A DNA stretch of 64,000 nucleotides from Bernardetia sp. MNP-M8. Lineage in GTDB: Bacteria > Bacteroidota > Bacteroidia > Cytophagales > Bernardetiaceae. Location: NCBI RefSeq assembly GCF_037126285.1, contig NZ_CP147012.1:2378001-2442000 (forward strand), given 5' to 3'. The notes beneath the pieces were generated by a model, which was given only the letters and a program-made list of their open reading frames with translations, made no database searches and was not told the DNA's origin. Below, in pieces: positions 43,601 through 50,382 of the stretch (position 1 is its first letter; the number at the start of each line of letters is the position of its first letter). The position numbers were made by a program, and so were the translations under genes.

Positions 43601-44504
43601 AAAAATGAAAACGCAAGATCTGAAGCTAAGAGAAAGTTTTGATGCCTTGCAAACACAAGAGGAAGAGCTGCGCCAAAACATGGAAGAACTCCAAACTACA
43701 CAAGAAGTGTTAGCTTACCAAAAAGATATACTTGAAATTAGCAATCGTCAAATCACTAAAAGTATTAGTTATGCAGAAACAATACAAAAAGCTATATTGC
43801 CATCAAAGAAATTAATAAAAGAAACTTTACCTGAAAGCTTTATTATCTATAAGCCCAAAGACATTGTTTCTGGAGATTTTTATTGGTTATCCAGACATGA
43901 AAATAAAACACTTGTTGGTGTGATTGACTGTACAGGGCATGGCGTTCCAGGTGCATTTATGAGCTTAGTAGCTTCTAATATTTTGAGTGAAATTATTAAC
44001 CAAAAAGGAATTTTACAACCTAATATTATACTACAAGAGCTGCATAAAGGAGTAGTCAAGAAACTCAATCAAAAAGAAGGTGCAAATAATGATGGAATGG
44101 ATTTGACGCTTTGTTTGCTAGAAGAAATATCAAATAATCAAACTCAACTAACATTTGGTGGTGTCAAACAAAATCTATACATTGTTAGGGATAAAGAACT
44201 CATCGAACTCAGAGGCAATAGACGTTCTATTGGTGGAGGCAAACGAGATGATGAGAGAGAGTACACACAAGAAAGTATTGTACTTCAAAGAAATGATGCT
44301 GTCTTTTTAGCTACTGACGGATATCCAGATCAAGCAAATGAAGACAGAAAGAGTTTTTCGAAGAAAAGCTTTAGAGAACTCATGTTAGAAGTAGCACATT
44401 TATCAGCAAAAGAACAAATGAAAATTTTTGAAACACGTCTTGCTAATCATCAAAAAGCAACCGAACAGCGAGATGATATTACTGTATTTGGTTTCAAAGT
44501 TTAG
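40659..44504 (+). CDS. Multi-PAS/GAF/coiled-coil SpoIIE phosphatase (SiaA-like)
   Basis: A 1281-aa cytosolic sensor, with no signal peptide or membrane helix. In order: PAS-like (about 12-120), PAS (about 142-255, with GKIIKVNEEFCRISQYSEQEL), coiled coil, GAF (about 305-475), PAS (about 505-630), coiled coil, PAS (about 715-835), long coiled coil, and the C-terminal SpoIIE/PP2C phosphatase with SGDFYWL, DCTGHGVPGAF, NDGMDLTL, TDGYPDQAN and RDDITVFG. The coiled coils hold six copies of a repeat reading EEELRQNxEELxxTQ. It sits directly before SiaB- and SiaC-like genes and should dephosphorylate the SiaC-like protein. Its inputs are small-ligand or redox signals, since all its sensor modules are soluble. 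Confidence 0.92.
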   Translation: MNQNITGNELQLYKSFYTTYPDAILVLQQGVIILCNELAQLLFQVEDEQELINKTLSDFALSNAQSEVESLELENHLNKCLLEGKDVFEWTFLNKKNIKTHVKIFLSKILIDDKKLVQVILRNNDRVENDNAKNQEQELKAITEALDQSAIISIADTQGKIIKVNEEFCRISQYSEQELLGQDHRIVNSAYHPKEFWQKMWQTITRGKTWRADVKNKAKDGSFYWVDTVINPILNTNKKITSYLSIRYLITDRKEQENQIQANQEQLQATEEELRQNLEELETQRDYIQEINKQIKTKSEVLERNSQALLNINKNKDIYAGNLEVAFELITKLVAQTLNIERVGIWRYDTINEVKIICQKQYETTENGYIFTQGAQITQNDTPKYFADIITEKNIVADFAQNHPALVEFIDSYLIPLEIKSMLDIPYFIDGKLAGVICCEAQHKYRNWTDEDIAFVKGISDSITITIKTQQQLKEQEKVRKNVEELQTTQKALLATQLEQEKFVSIIKNVDAFVAIADLKGKIEFLNEKGKVLSGFKEDYKGRLISDFHTEESAIIAKEVIIPTVMQKGVWRGEHRLQNHLTKQPIDTLANIFIIRDPNTQQPIALATVQLDITAQKDLERAIQDQNQRLQASEEELRQNMEELQATQEAMEQKQKLVEESKITLEKQNAKLVHNEAILKKAFDKMKLQESQLKDSFASLQAQEEELRQNMEELETTQDRVNSAFAELDAQFNAINSAFGYIELATNRKVTRVNSLLAEWFEYEIDELQDKSHIDLIPTTQEDKEQYNELWQTLERGETYIGVFKRKTKSGNDLWLFGAYCPIKNEAGQVVRIIKIASNYNLQKATEIEAQTRQEELLATEEELRQNMEELQATQEAMREKQVLIEDSKAALEKHNQKLVANESVLKKTFEKMKVQEDQLKDSLGSLQAQEEELRQNMEELEATQEAMAQKQKLVEEAKISLEKQNEKLASNEAVLKKAFQKMKTQDLKLRESFDALQTQEEELRQNMEELQTTQEVLAYQKDILEISNRQITKSISYAETIQKAILPSKKLIKETLPESFIIYKPKDIVSGDFYWLSRHENKTLVGVIDCTGHGVPGAFMSLVASNILSEIINQKGILQPNIILQELHKGVVKKLNQKEGANNDGMDLTLCLLEEISNNQTQLTFGGVKQNLYIVRDKELIELRGNRRSIGGGKRDDEREYTQESIVLQRNDAVFLATDGYPDQANEDRKSFSKKSFRELMLEVAHLSAKEQMKIFETRLANHQKATEQRDDITVFGFKV

Positions 44505-44570
44505 AATCAAATATATAACAAATAACCTATTCTACTAATAATTAATTTTTTATAATAATAAGTTTCAACT

Positions 44571-45137
44571 ATGATGGATTATCATACACGTCTAGACCCT
44601 CAAAGTGCTGTATTATATTACAAAGGACCTTTTGATAAAGATATTTTAGCAAATATTAGTCTACAATTACGCCGTAGATTTACTGATAATCCACGCATGA
44701 GTGCCAAACTTTTCTCTATTTTTATTGAGTTGGCTCAAAATATTGCTTATTATTCTGAGGAATCAAATTTCTTTTATGATGAAGAAGTCAAAAAGGATAT
44801 TAAATATTCCCATGAAGACAAAAAAAATAATGGAGTTGGAACAGTCGTTATACATAATGAAGGTTCAGAAGTTGTGTTGAGTGCTGGAAATCTTGTTCCA
44901 TCAGAAAAAGTAAAAGAAATTATTGCTAAATGTGAGCAAATAAATTCTCTTAGTGTAGACGAACTACGAGCCTTGAAAAAAGAAGTTAGAAGTATAGAAC
45001 GCACACAAGAGCAAAAAGGAGGCAATATTGGACTCATACAGGTAGCTCTCAAGTCAGAACATCCTCTTCAAGTAGAATTTAAAGAAGTAGATGATAAAAA
45101 TTCGTATTTTATAATTTCTGCGACTATCGAAAAATAA
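44571..45137 (+). CDS. SiaB-family protein kinase (GHKL type)
   Basis: A 188-aa protein of the SiaB (DUF6272) family. The ATP-binding GHKL features are a helix with E...QN (FSIFIELAQNIAYYS, residues 44-58), corresponding to the N-box, and a GGNIGLIQVALKS motif near residue 148 as the G-box. In Pseudomonas aeruginosa SiaB phosphorylates SiaC while SiaA removes the phosphate. The order SpoIIE phosphatase-SiaB-SiaC, with gaps of 66 and 30 bases, is the same as in that system. No histidine for autophosphorylation is expected, because these act as anti-sigma-factor-like Ser/Thr kinases. Confidence 0.88.
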   Translation: MMDYHTRLDPQSAVLYYKGPFDKDILANISLQLRRRFTDNPRMSAKLFSIFIELAQNIAYYSEESNFFYDEEVKKDIKYSHEDKKNNGVGTVVIHNEGSEVVLSAGNLVPSEKVKEIIAKCEQINSLSVDELRALKKEVRSIERTQEQKGGNIGLIQVALKSEHPLQVEFKEVDDKNSYFIISATIEK

Positions 45138-45167
45138 ATAAAAAATCACAATTATAAACTATAAATT

Positions 45168-45566
45168 ATGTTTACAGAAAATGGCAAAAATTTAGTAGTA
45201 GAAAGTAAAAAAGATGCCTACTTTGTGCCTCACGTAAATTTTGATGCTGATGCTCAGCATTGTCTTATTGAAGGAGAATCTTATTTAGAAGATGCTTTTG
45301 AGTTTTATGACAATTTGATGAATTGGTTTAAAGAGTATTTTAAAACTAATCAAAAAGTCGTTTTAGATTGTAAACTTTCTTACTTTAATACAAGTTCTTC
45401 AAGAGCTTTATTAGATTTGTTTCGTTTGCTTAAAGAGTTTCAAGATGAAGGAAAGCAAATAACTATTAATTGGTATTACCCTGAAGAAGACCATGACGAC
45501 ATGAGAGTAGAAGGGGAAGATTTTATGGATGAGAGTGATATTCACTTAAATATTATCAGCTATTAG
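45168..45566 (+). CDS. SiaC-family regulatory phosphoprotein (DUF1987)
   Basis: A 132-aa protein of the DUF1987/SiaC family: an N-terminal 'YFVPHVNFDADAQHCLIEGESYLEDAFEFY' segment, the conserved 'VVLDCKLSYFNTSSSRALLDLFRLL' region and a 'INWYYPEEDHDDMRVEGEDF' tail. The expected phosphoacceptor is T75 in FNTSSS, by comparison with Thr68 of P. aeruginosa SiaC. In that species unphosphorylated SiaC activates the diguanylate cyclase SiaD. No GGDEF protein is encoded in this window, so the partner here is unknown. A mobile element is inserted between its stop and its terminator. Confidence 0.88.
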   Translation: MFTENGKNLVVESKKDAYFVPHVNFDADAQHCLIEGESYLEDAFEFYDNLMNWFKEYFKTNQKVVLDCKLSYFNTSSSRALLDLFRLLKEFQDEGKQITINWYYPEEDHDDMRVEGEDFMDESDIHLNIISY

Positions 45567-45586
45567 ACCAATTGTATTAATTGCAT

Positions 45587-45782
45587 TAAATGTTATCACG
45601 GTCAATTATTCATATGTGTTTAGCTTCGCTGAGGACTACGTCGTTCTCAGAACTGAACAAAAACGTCTCCTCAAAAGAGCCATTAAAGCACAAAATGACG
45701 CTTCTGAGGAAGCGACAAATTCGTTTGTGACCAAACGAATGCACAAAAACAGCTTATACAAAAATAACCGTGATAATATTTA
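45587..45782. mobile_element. 196-bp MITE, TIR TAAATGTTATCACGGT
   Basis: Terminal inverted repeats TAAATGTTATCACGGT (45587-45602) and ACCGTGATAATATTTA (45767-45782) match at 15 of 16 positions. A second element with the same ends lies at 49248-49389. The interior contains TTTAGCTTCGCTGAGGACTA and CGCTTCTGAGGAAGCG, both shared with the other MITE at 12206-12401, although the ends differ. No coding frame is present and no clear target duplication was found. Confidence 0.75.
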
Positions 45783-45791
45783 TTGAAAATA

Positions 45792-45830
45792 AAAAAAGGC
45801 TTTGAAAATACTATTTTCAAAGCCTTTTTT
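45792..45830. terminator. Terminator of the Sia-like operon
   Basis: AAAAAAGGCTTTGAAAAT pairs with ATTTTCAAAGCCTTTTTT around a 3-base loop, an 18-bp perfect stem with T-runs on both strands. It lies beyond the inserted element. Confidence 0.88.
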
Positions 45831-45858
45831 GCTAAAAGAGATTTTGATTTTTTTAGCC

Positions 45859-45892
45859 TTTGTTGCTGTTTTAGCGTAGCAACACCAACAAA
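45859..45892. repeat. Intergenic palindrome, GTTGGTG family
   Basis: TTTGTTGCTGTT (45859-45870) and AACACCAACAAA (45881-45892) pair at 11 of 12 positions, almost the same as the copy at 140-171. Confidence 0.68.
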
Positions 45893-45960
45893 TACACGCA
45901 CAACCTATTCTTAAGCAACTTTATTATTAGCAGTCCAAAATATATTAAGAGCCATACAGA

Positions 45961-46707
45961 TTAATCAATATCTAACTCTTCACAAGCTCTACGAGCTGCA
46001 TCTTGTTGAGCATTTTTCTTTGTATAGCCATTTCCTGTTGAAATAGGGTTTTCATCCAATAAAACTTGTGCTACAAACTGACGGCTATTATTTTCTGCTT
46101 TATCTTTCGAAATAGAAAACTGTACATTTCTATTTTCTTTTTGCGCCCACTCTATAAGTTTAGATTTATAATTTTTATCAGTTTCTATAATGGTTTGTAA
46201 ATCCAAGTGAGTTAGCAAAATTCTATTAACGATAAATTTCTGACAAAAAGTAAATCCTTTATCCAAATAAACAGCTCCAATAAATGCCTCAATAGCATCA
46301 CCATAAAGAGATTTATGAGAATAAGCATTTTTTCGCTTATTATCTACTTCAATAATTTCATCCAATCCCATTTTCTTAGAAAGTTCTCCTAATGAAGCTC
46401 TACTAACAATTCTAGAACGAATATCTGTCAGAAAACCTTCATTTTTATAAGGGTAGCGTTTGAATAAAAAATGTGCTACAATGCTGCCCAAAACAGCATC
46501 TCCCAAATATTCTAAACGTTCATTACTTTCTTTAAAACCATCTTTGTTTTCTTTTGCAACAGAAGTATGTTGCATAGCAAGTTTGTATATAGAAAGATTG
46601 GTAGGCGATGTTCCGATAATGCGTGTGATTGCATTATAGAGCCTTTTATCTGATTCATTAAGAGAAAATTTGCTAACTTTTGTAGCTATTTTACCAATCC
46701 AACTCAT
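45961..46707 (-). CDS. rnc: Ribonuclease III
   Basis: A 248-aa double-strand-specific endoribonuclease for rRNA and mRNA processing. The catalytic domain has the family signature ESNERLEYLGDAVLG near residue 61 and the second metal-binding segment GDAIEAFIGAVYLDKG near 130. The C-terminal dsRNA-binding domain spans about 178-246 (SKLIEWAQKENRNVQF through NAQQDAARRACEEL). It lies downstream of fabF in the acpP-fabF-rnc order common in Bacteroidota, on the same strand. Confidence 0.96.
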   Translation of the reverse strand: MSWIGKIATKVSKFSLNESDKRLYNAITRIIGTSPTNLSIYKLAMQHTSVAKENKDGFKESNERLEYLGDAVLGSIVAHFLFKRYPYKNEGFLTDIRSRIVSRASLGELSKKMGLDEIIEVDNKRKNAYSHKSLYGDAIEAFIGAVYLDKGFTFCQKFIVNRILLTHLDLQTIIETDKNYKSKLIEWAQKENRNVQFSISKDKAENNSRQFVAQVLLDENPISTGNGYTKKNAQQDAARRACEELDID

Positions 46708-46733
46708 ATTTTAGTTTAAAAAATACCATACTC

Positions 46734-46768
46734 AAACCTATAAGATTTTCTTGAAATCTTATAGGTTT
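46734..46768. terminator. Hairpin between fabF and rnc
   Basis: AAACCTATAAGATTT (46734-46748) and AAATCTTATAGGTTT (46754-46768) are perfect complements with a 5-base loop. The minus-strand side has no T-run, so this may be an mRNA-stabilising or processing hairpin rather than a terminator. Confidence 0.5.
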
Positions 46769-46780
46769 TATTTCTAAAAA

Positions 46781-48037
46781 CTATGCTTTATAACGACGCA
46801 TTACAATCGAAGCATTATGTCCTCCAAAACCAAATGTATTACTTAAAACAACGTCAATATTTCTTTTTTCTGCTTTATTGAGCGTAAGATTTAATTTTTG
46901 GTCAATTGCTTCATCAGGCGTTTCGAAGTTAATTGTAGGAGGAACAACTTGTCTTTCTAGTGCCATCACACATGCTAATGCTTCTATTGCACCTGCTGCA
47001 CCAAGTAAATGTCCTGTCATAGATTTGGTAGAACTGATATTCATTTTATAGGCATGTTCTCCAAAAATAGTAGTAATTGCTTTTAATTCTTGTGGGTCGC
47101 CTAGAGGTGTAGAAGTTCCGTGAACATTTACATAATCTACATCTTCTGGACTAATTTCTGCATCTTTAAGTGCATTTTTCATTACGTTGGCTGCACCTAA
47201 TCCTTCTGGATGTGGTGCTGTCATGTGGTAGGCATCAGCCGACATTCCACCACCAATGATTTCACCATAAATTTTTGCTCCTCTTGCTTTTGCGTGTTCT
47301 AATTCTTCTAAAATAAGAGCAACACCACCTTCTCCCATCACAAAACCATCACGAGTTTTATCAAATGGTCTTGAAGCTGTTTGAGGAGAATCATTTCTTT
47401 CTGAAAGTGCTTTCATAGCATTAAAACCACCTACACCAGATTCAATAACTGCTGCTTCACTTCCTCCTGAAACAATTACATCTGCTTGTCCTAGACGGAT
47501 ATAATTGAACGAATCAATAATTGCATTGGTAGAAGAAGCACATGCCGAAACAGTTACAAAGTTAGGTCCTCGTAAGCCATATTTGATAGAAATATGTCCT
47601 GAAACAATATCTACAATCATTTTAGGAATAAAGAAAGGATTGAAACGAGGTACACCTGTTCCCTTATTAAAATCAGTTACTTCTTGTTGAAACGTATGAA
47701 TTCCACCAATTCCAGAACCCCAAATTACACCTGCACGGTCTGCGTCTACATTTTTTCCTACTTCTAATCCAGAGTCGTCCATCGCTTGAGAAGCTGCACC
47801 CATACCATATTGAGCAAACAAATCAAGTCTTCTTGACTCTTTTTTGTCCATATATTTGGTAATATCAAAGTCTTTGACCTCACAAGCAAATTTTGTTTTG
47901 AAATGAGTAGTATCGAAATGAGTAATCATGTCGCAGCCACTTTTTCCTGCTTCTAGTGCGTCCCAAAACGTTTTGACATCGTTTCCTAATGGTGTAATAG
48001 CTCCTAGTCCTGTAATTACGACTCGTTTAAGTTGCAT
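46781..48037 (-). CDS. fabF: 3-oxoacyl-ACP synthase II (FabF)
   Basis: A 418-aa condensing enzyme for fatty-acid elongation. The catalytic Cys166 (VSACASS), His306 (VNVHGTSTPLGD) and His343 (SMTGHLLGAAGAI) are all present, as are the FabF N-terminus 'KRVVITGLGAITPLGND' and C-terminus 'LSNTFGFGGHNASIV'. It follows acpP on the same strand, though a terminator-like hairpin lies between them, and precedes rnc. The Cys-His-His triad distinguishes it from FabH. Confidence 0.97.
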   Translation of the reverse strand: MQLKRVVITGLGAITPLGNDVKTFWDALEAGKSGCDMITHFDTTHFKTKFACEVKDFDITKYMDKKESRRLDLFAQYGMGAASQAMDDSGLEVGKNVDADRAGVIWGSGIGGIHTFQQEVTDFNKGTGVPRFNPFFIPKMIVDIVSGHISIKYGLRGPNFVTVSACASSTNAIIDSFNYIRLGQADVIVSGGSEAAVIESGVGGFNAMKALSERNDSPQTASRPFDKTRDGFVMGEGGVALILEELEHAKARGAKIYGEIIGGGMSADAYHMTAPHPEGLGAANVMKNALKDAEISPEDVDYVNVHGTSTPLGDPQELKAITTIFGEHAYKMNISSTKSMTGHLLGAAGAIEALACVMALERQVVPPTINFETPDEAIDQKLNLTLNKAEKRNIDVVLSNTFGFGGHNASIVMRRYKA

Positions 48038-48219
48038 AAGATTGTAGTTTGGGTAGAATGATGTGTGTTTGTGTGTTAGTTTTAATTTCTTTTTTAGATA
48101 AAAGAAGGAAAATTTAGCAGTGCTAATTTACTTCTATTATTTTGTGAAACCTTTTTTCGATTTTAACTTTTCAACAGAACAGTCAAAAAATATTTTCAAA
48201 TATAATCATTTATAAAAAA

Positions 48220-48260
48220 ACAAACCTACCGAGTAACACAAATTTACTCCGTAGGTTTGT
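48220..48260 (-). terminator. Terminator after acpP
   Basis: On the minus strand ACAAACCTAC, a one-base mismatch and GAGTAA pair across the loop, then a run of T. It lies 158 bases past the acpP stop and would make most acpP transcripts monocistronic. Confidence 0.75.
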
Positions 48261-48417
48261 ACAAATCCAAATCAAAAAAGAATAATTTTGATAAAATGAA
48301 AAGAGCTTCACTTTTGTTCTGCGTTTTCACTTTTTATAAAATCTAATCCGTAATTGATTCAAAAAAGTAATTCTGATAGATTGTGTTCAGAAAATAAATA
48401 AACAAATATTATTTTGC

Positions 48418-48660
48418 TTATGCTTTTGCTGAATGCTCTTCCAAATACTTAATTGCTTGTCCTACAGTAGAAATATGTTCTGCTTGGTCGTCTGGGATAG
48501 AAACGTTAAATTCTTTCTCAAATTCCATAATAAGTTCTACTGTATCAAGAGAATCTGCTCCTAAGTCATTTGTAAAACTTGCTTCAGGAGTTACTTCTGA
48601 AGGCTCAACTGCTAATTTCTCAACAATGATGTTTTGTACACGTGCTGCGATATCTGACAT
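48418..48660 (-). CDS. acpP: Acyl carrier protein
   Basis: An 80-aa acidic helical protein that carries growing acyl chains on 4'-phosphopantetheine. The attachment site is Ser37 in [13 protein letters not shown]. The start [16 protein letters not shown] and tail are typical, with an end YLEEHSAKA. It heads the acpP-fabF-rnc cluster. Its abundance is probably supported by the monocistronic terminator behind it. Confidence 0.97.
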   Translation of the reverse strand: MSDIAARVQNIIVEKLAVEPSEVTPEASFTNDLGADSLDTVELIMEFEKEFNVSIPDDQAEHISTVGQAIKYLEEHSAKA

Positions 48661-48823
48661 AATGTTTTTGTCTTGTTTAGTTTTGTAATGAGTAAACTGA
48701 ATGCAAAGAAAAAGATTTATCTCAATAAAATCAAATCATTAGACAAACTTTAAGAGAAAGTTGAGGTCTTAATCTATTTTTATGCTAAAATGAAGGAAAT
48801 ATAACACATTACACAAATCTTTT

Positions 48824-49135
48824 TTATGAATCTACTTCTCCTAATTCAATTTCTCCGACTCTAAAACCTAGCTTTTGCGTTGCTATTTTCTTTATTTCTA
48901 ATTTCCATTGTTTCCACTCGTCATCCTTCATCACTCCTACAAATAATAATCCACTAGGTTCGACAGATGCCCAAATATGCTTTTGTGTTTCATCAACACT
49001 AAACCAATAAGGAATACCATCATTTTCAAATCCTAACCAACCTTCCATAGATTCGTAAATTACAGGAATAACAGTTTCCCAAATTTCATTTGGTAAATCG
49101 TGCCTTATATTTAAGTTCATTGATTGCTTTTTCAT
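48824..49135 (-). CDS. Hypothetical protein
   Basis: A 103-aa soluble protein with no signal peptide or cysteine. Aromatic and acidic residues are frequent (EIWETVIPVIYESMEGWLGFENDGIPYWF, then HIWASVEPSGLLFVGVM). The alternation suggests a small alpha/beta fold. I do not recognise the family. It stands between acpP and a MITE on the minus strand. Its size and composition recall small immunity-like proteins, but there is no toxin nearby to support that. Confidence 0.6.
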   Translation of the reverse strand: MKKQSMNLNIRHDLPNEIWETVIPVIYESMEGWLGFENDGIPYWFSVDETQKHIWASVEPSGLLFVGVMKDDEWKQWKLEIKKIATQKLGFRVGEIELGEVDS

Positions 49136-49247
49136 TTTATAGATTTTTTATGTGCTGATAAGAGATGTAGTTTAATGTCTTGATATTATAAAATTTTACT
49201 TGTACAATAGTTATTGGTATATGAGCGTAAGTCGCTACCTTATTTAT

Positions 49248-49389
49248 TAAACGTTATCACGGTTGTTTACAGGTCTAATAATTAGCAAGTTATAGAAAAA
49301 TAAACCTGTCTTATTTTTCCATAGCTCAGGGTTTGCAAACCCTGAGCTATGGAAAAATGAACATTACTAATTTAACTGTGATAACGTTT
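49248..49389. mobile_element. 142-bp MITE with 46-bp perfect palindrome
   Basis: Ends TAAACGTTATCACGGTT (49248-49264) and AACTGTGATAACGTTT (49374-49389) are inverted repeats (15 of 16) and match the ends of the element at 45587-45782. The centre (49313-49358) is a perfect 46-bp palindrome with core GGGTTTGCAAACCC. No coding frame is present. Confidence 0.72.
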
Positions 49390-49394
49390 CTTTT

Positions 49395-49544
49395 TTACCA
49401 AGACAATTTATAATTAGGCATTGGATTACCTAAAATAATATGCAATTCTTTCTGAATAAGTGGAAGTACACTATTAAAAAGATGAATAATGAAATGAGCA
49501 TAAGCTGCTGTTAAATTATTTAAAGTCAAATGACTATAATTTTT
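49395..49544 (-). pseudogene. Short remnant of a coding sequence
   Basis: A 50-codon minus-strand frame with no start codon ends in a normal stop at 49395. It reads like the C-terminus of a protein (AAYAHFIIHLFNSVLPLIQK, ending NPMPNYKLSW). It touches the MITE at its 3' side and is cut by a stop upstream. Chance is possible. Confidence 0.3.
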
Positions 49545-49615
49545 TTAATTTAATTACCTTGTTTGCATTATTGAAGGTTATAGACCATTTAGAAAAACTG
49601 ATTTTTTATTAAAAG

Positions 49616-50305
49616 ATGAATTATAACAAAACAAATAGATTGTCAAGATTAACAGCAATCTTAATTCAATTACAGACTAAACGAATTGTAACTGCCTCGG
49701 AATTAGCGAGTAAATTTGATATTAGTAAAAGAACCATCTACAGAGATATCAAAGCATTGGAACAATCAGGTGTTCCAGTACTAACAGAAGAAGGGAAAGG
49801 CTATACATTGATGGAGGGATATAAAGTTCCACCAGTAATGTTCACAGAAAAACAAGCAAATGCCTTAATACTTGCAGAACAGTTAGTGTTGAAAAACAAA
49901 GATGCCTCATTTGTAAAAGATTATTCAGAGGCAATTGATAAAATAAAATCAATTTTAAGGTACACTACCAAAGACAAAGCAAATTTACTTGCTAATAGAA
50001 CTCAATATGATGAAGTTATAAATCAAGAAAGAAATAGCACTAATTTGTCAGATTTACAAAATGCACTTACCAATTACAGCCTTGTCAAAATAGAATACAT
50101 TAATAAAGAGGGAATTATAACGAAAAGATTAATAGAGCCATTTGCATTATTAAGTTCCGAAAATTGGTATTTGGTTGCTTTGTGTCGCCTGCGTAAAGAA
50201 TTTCGATTTTTTCGATTGGATAGAATTCAAAAAATGGAAATCCTATCAGAAAATTTTGAGCCTCACAATTTAACATTACAAGAGTATTTTGATAAATATC
50301 ATTAA
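49616..50305 (+). CDS. YafY-type HTH/WYL-domain transcriptional regulator
   Basis: A 229-aa regulator with an N-terminal DeoR-like winged helix (about 5-60; ASELASKFDISKRTIYRDIKALEQ) and a C-terminal WYL domain (about 130-205; YSLVKIEYINKEG...LIEPFALLSSENWYLVALCR). WYL domains sense small ligands or nucleic acid. It precedes an epoxide-hydrolase-like gene by 77 bases, and a TGAC...GTCA dyad there could be its target. Such YafY regulators often control the neighbouring alpha/beta-hydrolase. No WYL motif is strictly intact: the aromatic positions read NWYL. Confidence 0.9.
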   Translation: MNYNKTNRLSRLTAILIQLQTKRIVTASELASKFDISKRTIYRDIKALEQSGVPVLTEEGKGYTLMEGYKVPPVMFTEKQANALILAEQLVLKNKDASFVKDYSEAIDKIKSILRYTTKDKANLLANRTQYDEVINQERNSTNLSDLQNALTNYSLVKIEYINKEGIITKRLIEPFALLSSENWYLVALCRLRKEFRFFRLDRIQKMEILSENFEPHNLTLQEYFDKYH

Positions 50306-50346
50306 TTTTTTTTGACCCTTGCCATAAGGCTGTCATCAATGGGATT

Positions 50347-50354
50347 TACCTTTG
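50347..50354 (+). promoter_or_regulatory. Promoter of the epoxide-hydrolase gene
   Basis: TACCTTTG matches TAnnTTTG 29 bases before the start. TTG at 50319 or TTTGAC at 50311 lies upstream at a longer than usual spacing (25 bases). The segment between (TGACCC...GGCTGTCA) has partial dyad symmetry and may be the operator for the WYL regulator. Confidence 0.45.
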
Positions 50355-50382
50355 TATCATACTAATTTAAAAACAAAAAAAA

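Noticed and set aside
41453-43740. CRISPR-like repeated DNA
   Set aside because: The repeats are in frame within a long coiled-coil protein and vary at the DNA level, with no spacers.
46734-46768. Strong terminator between fabF and rnc
   Set aside because: The hairpin has no T-run on the transcribed strand, so it was listed only as a low-confidence hairpin.
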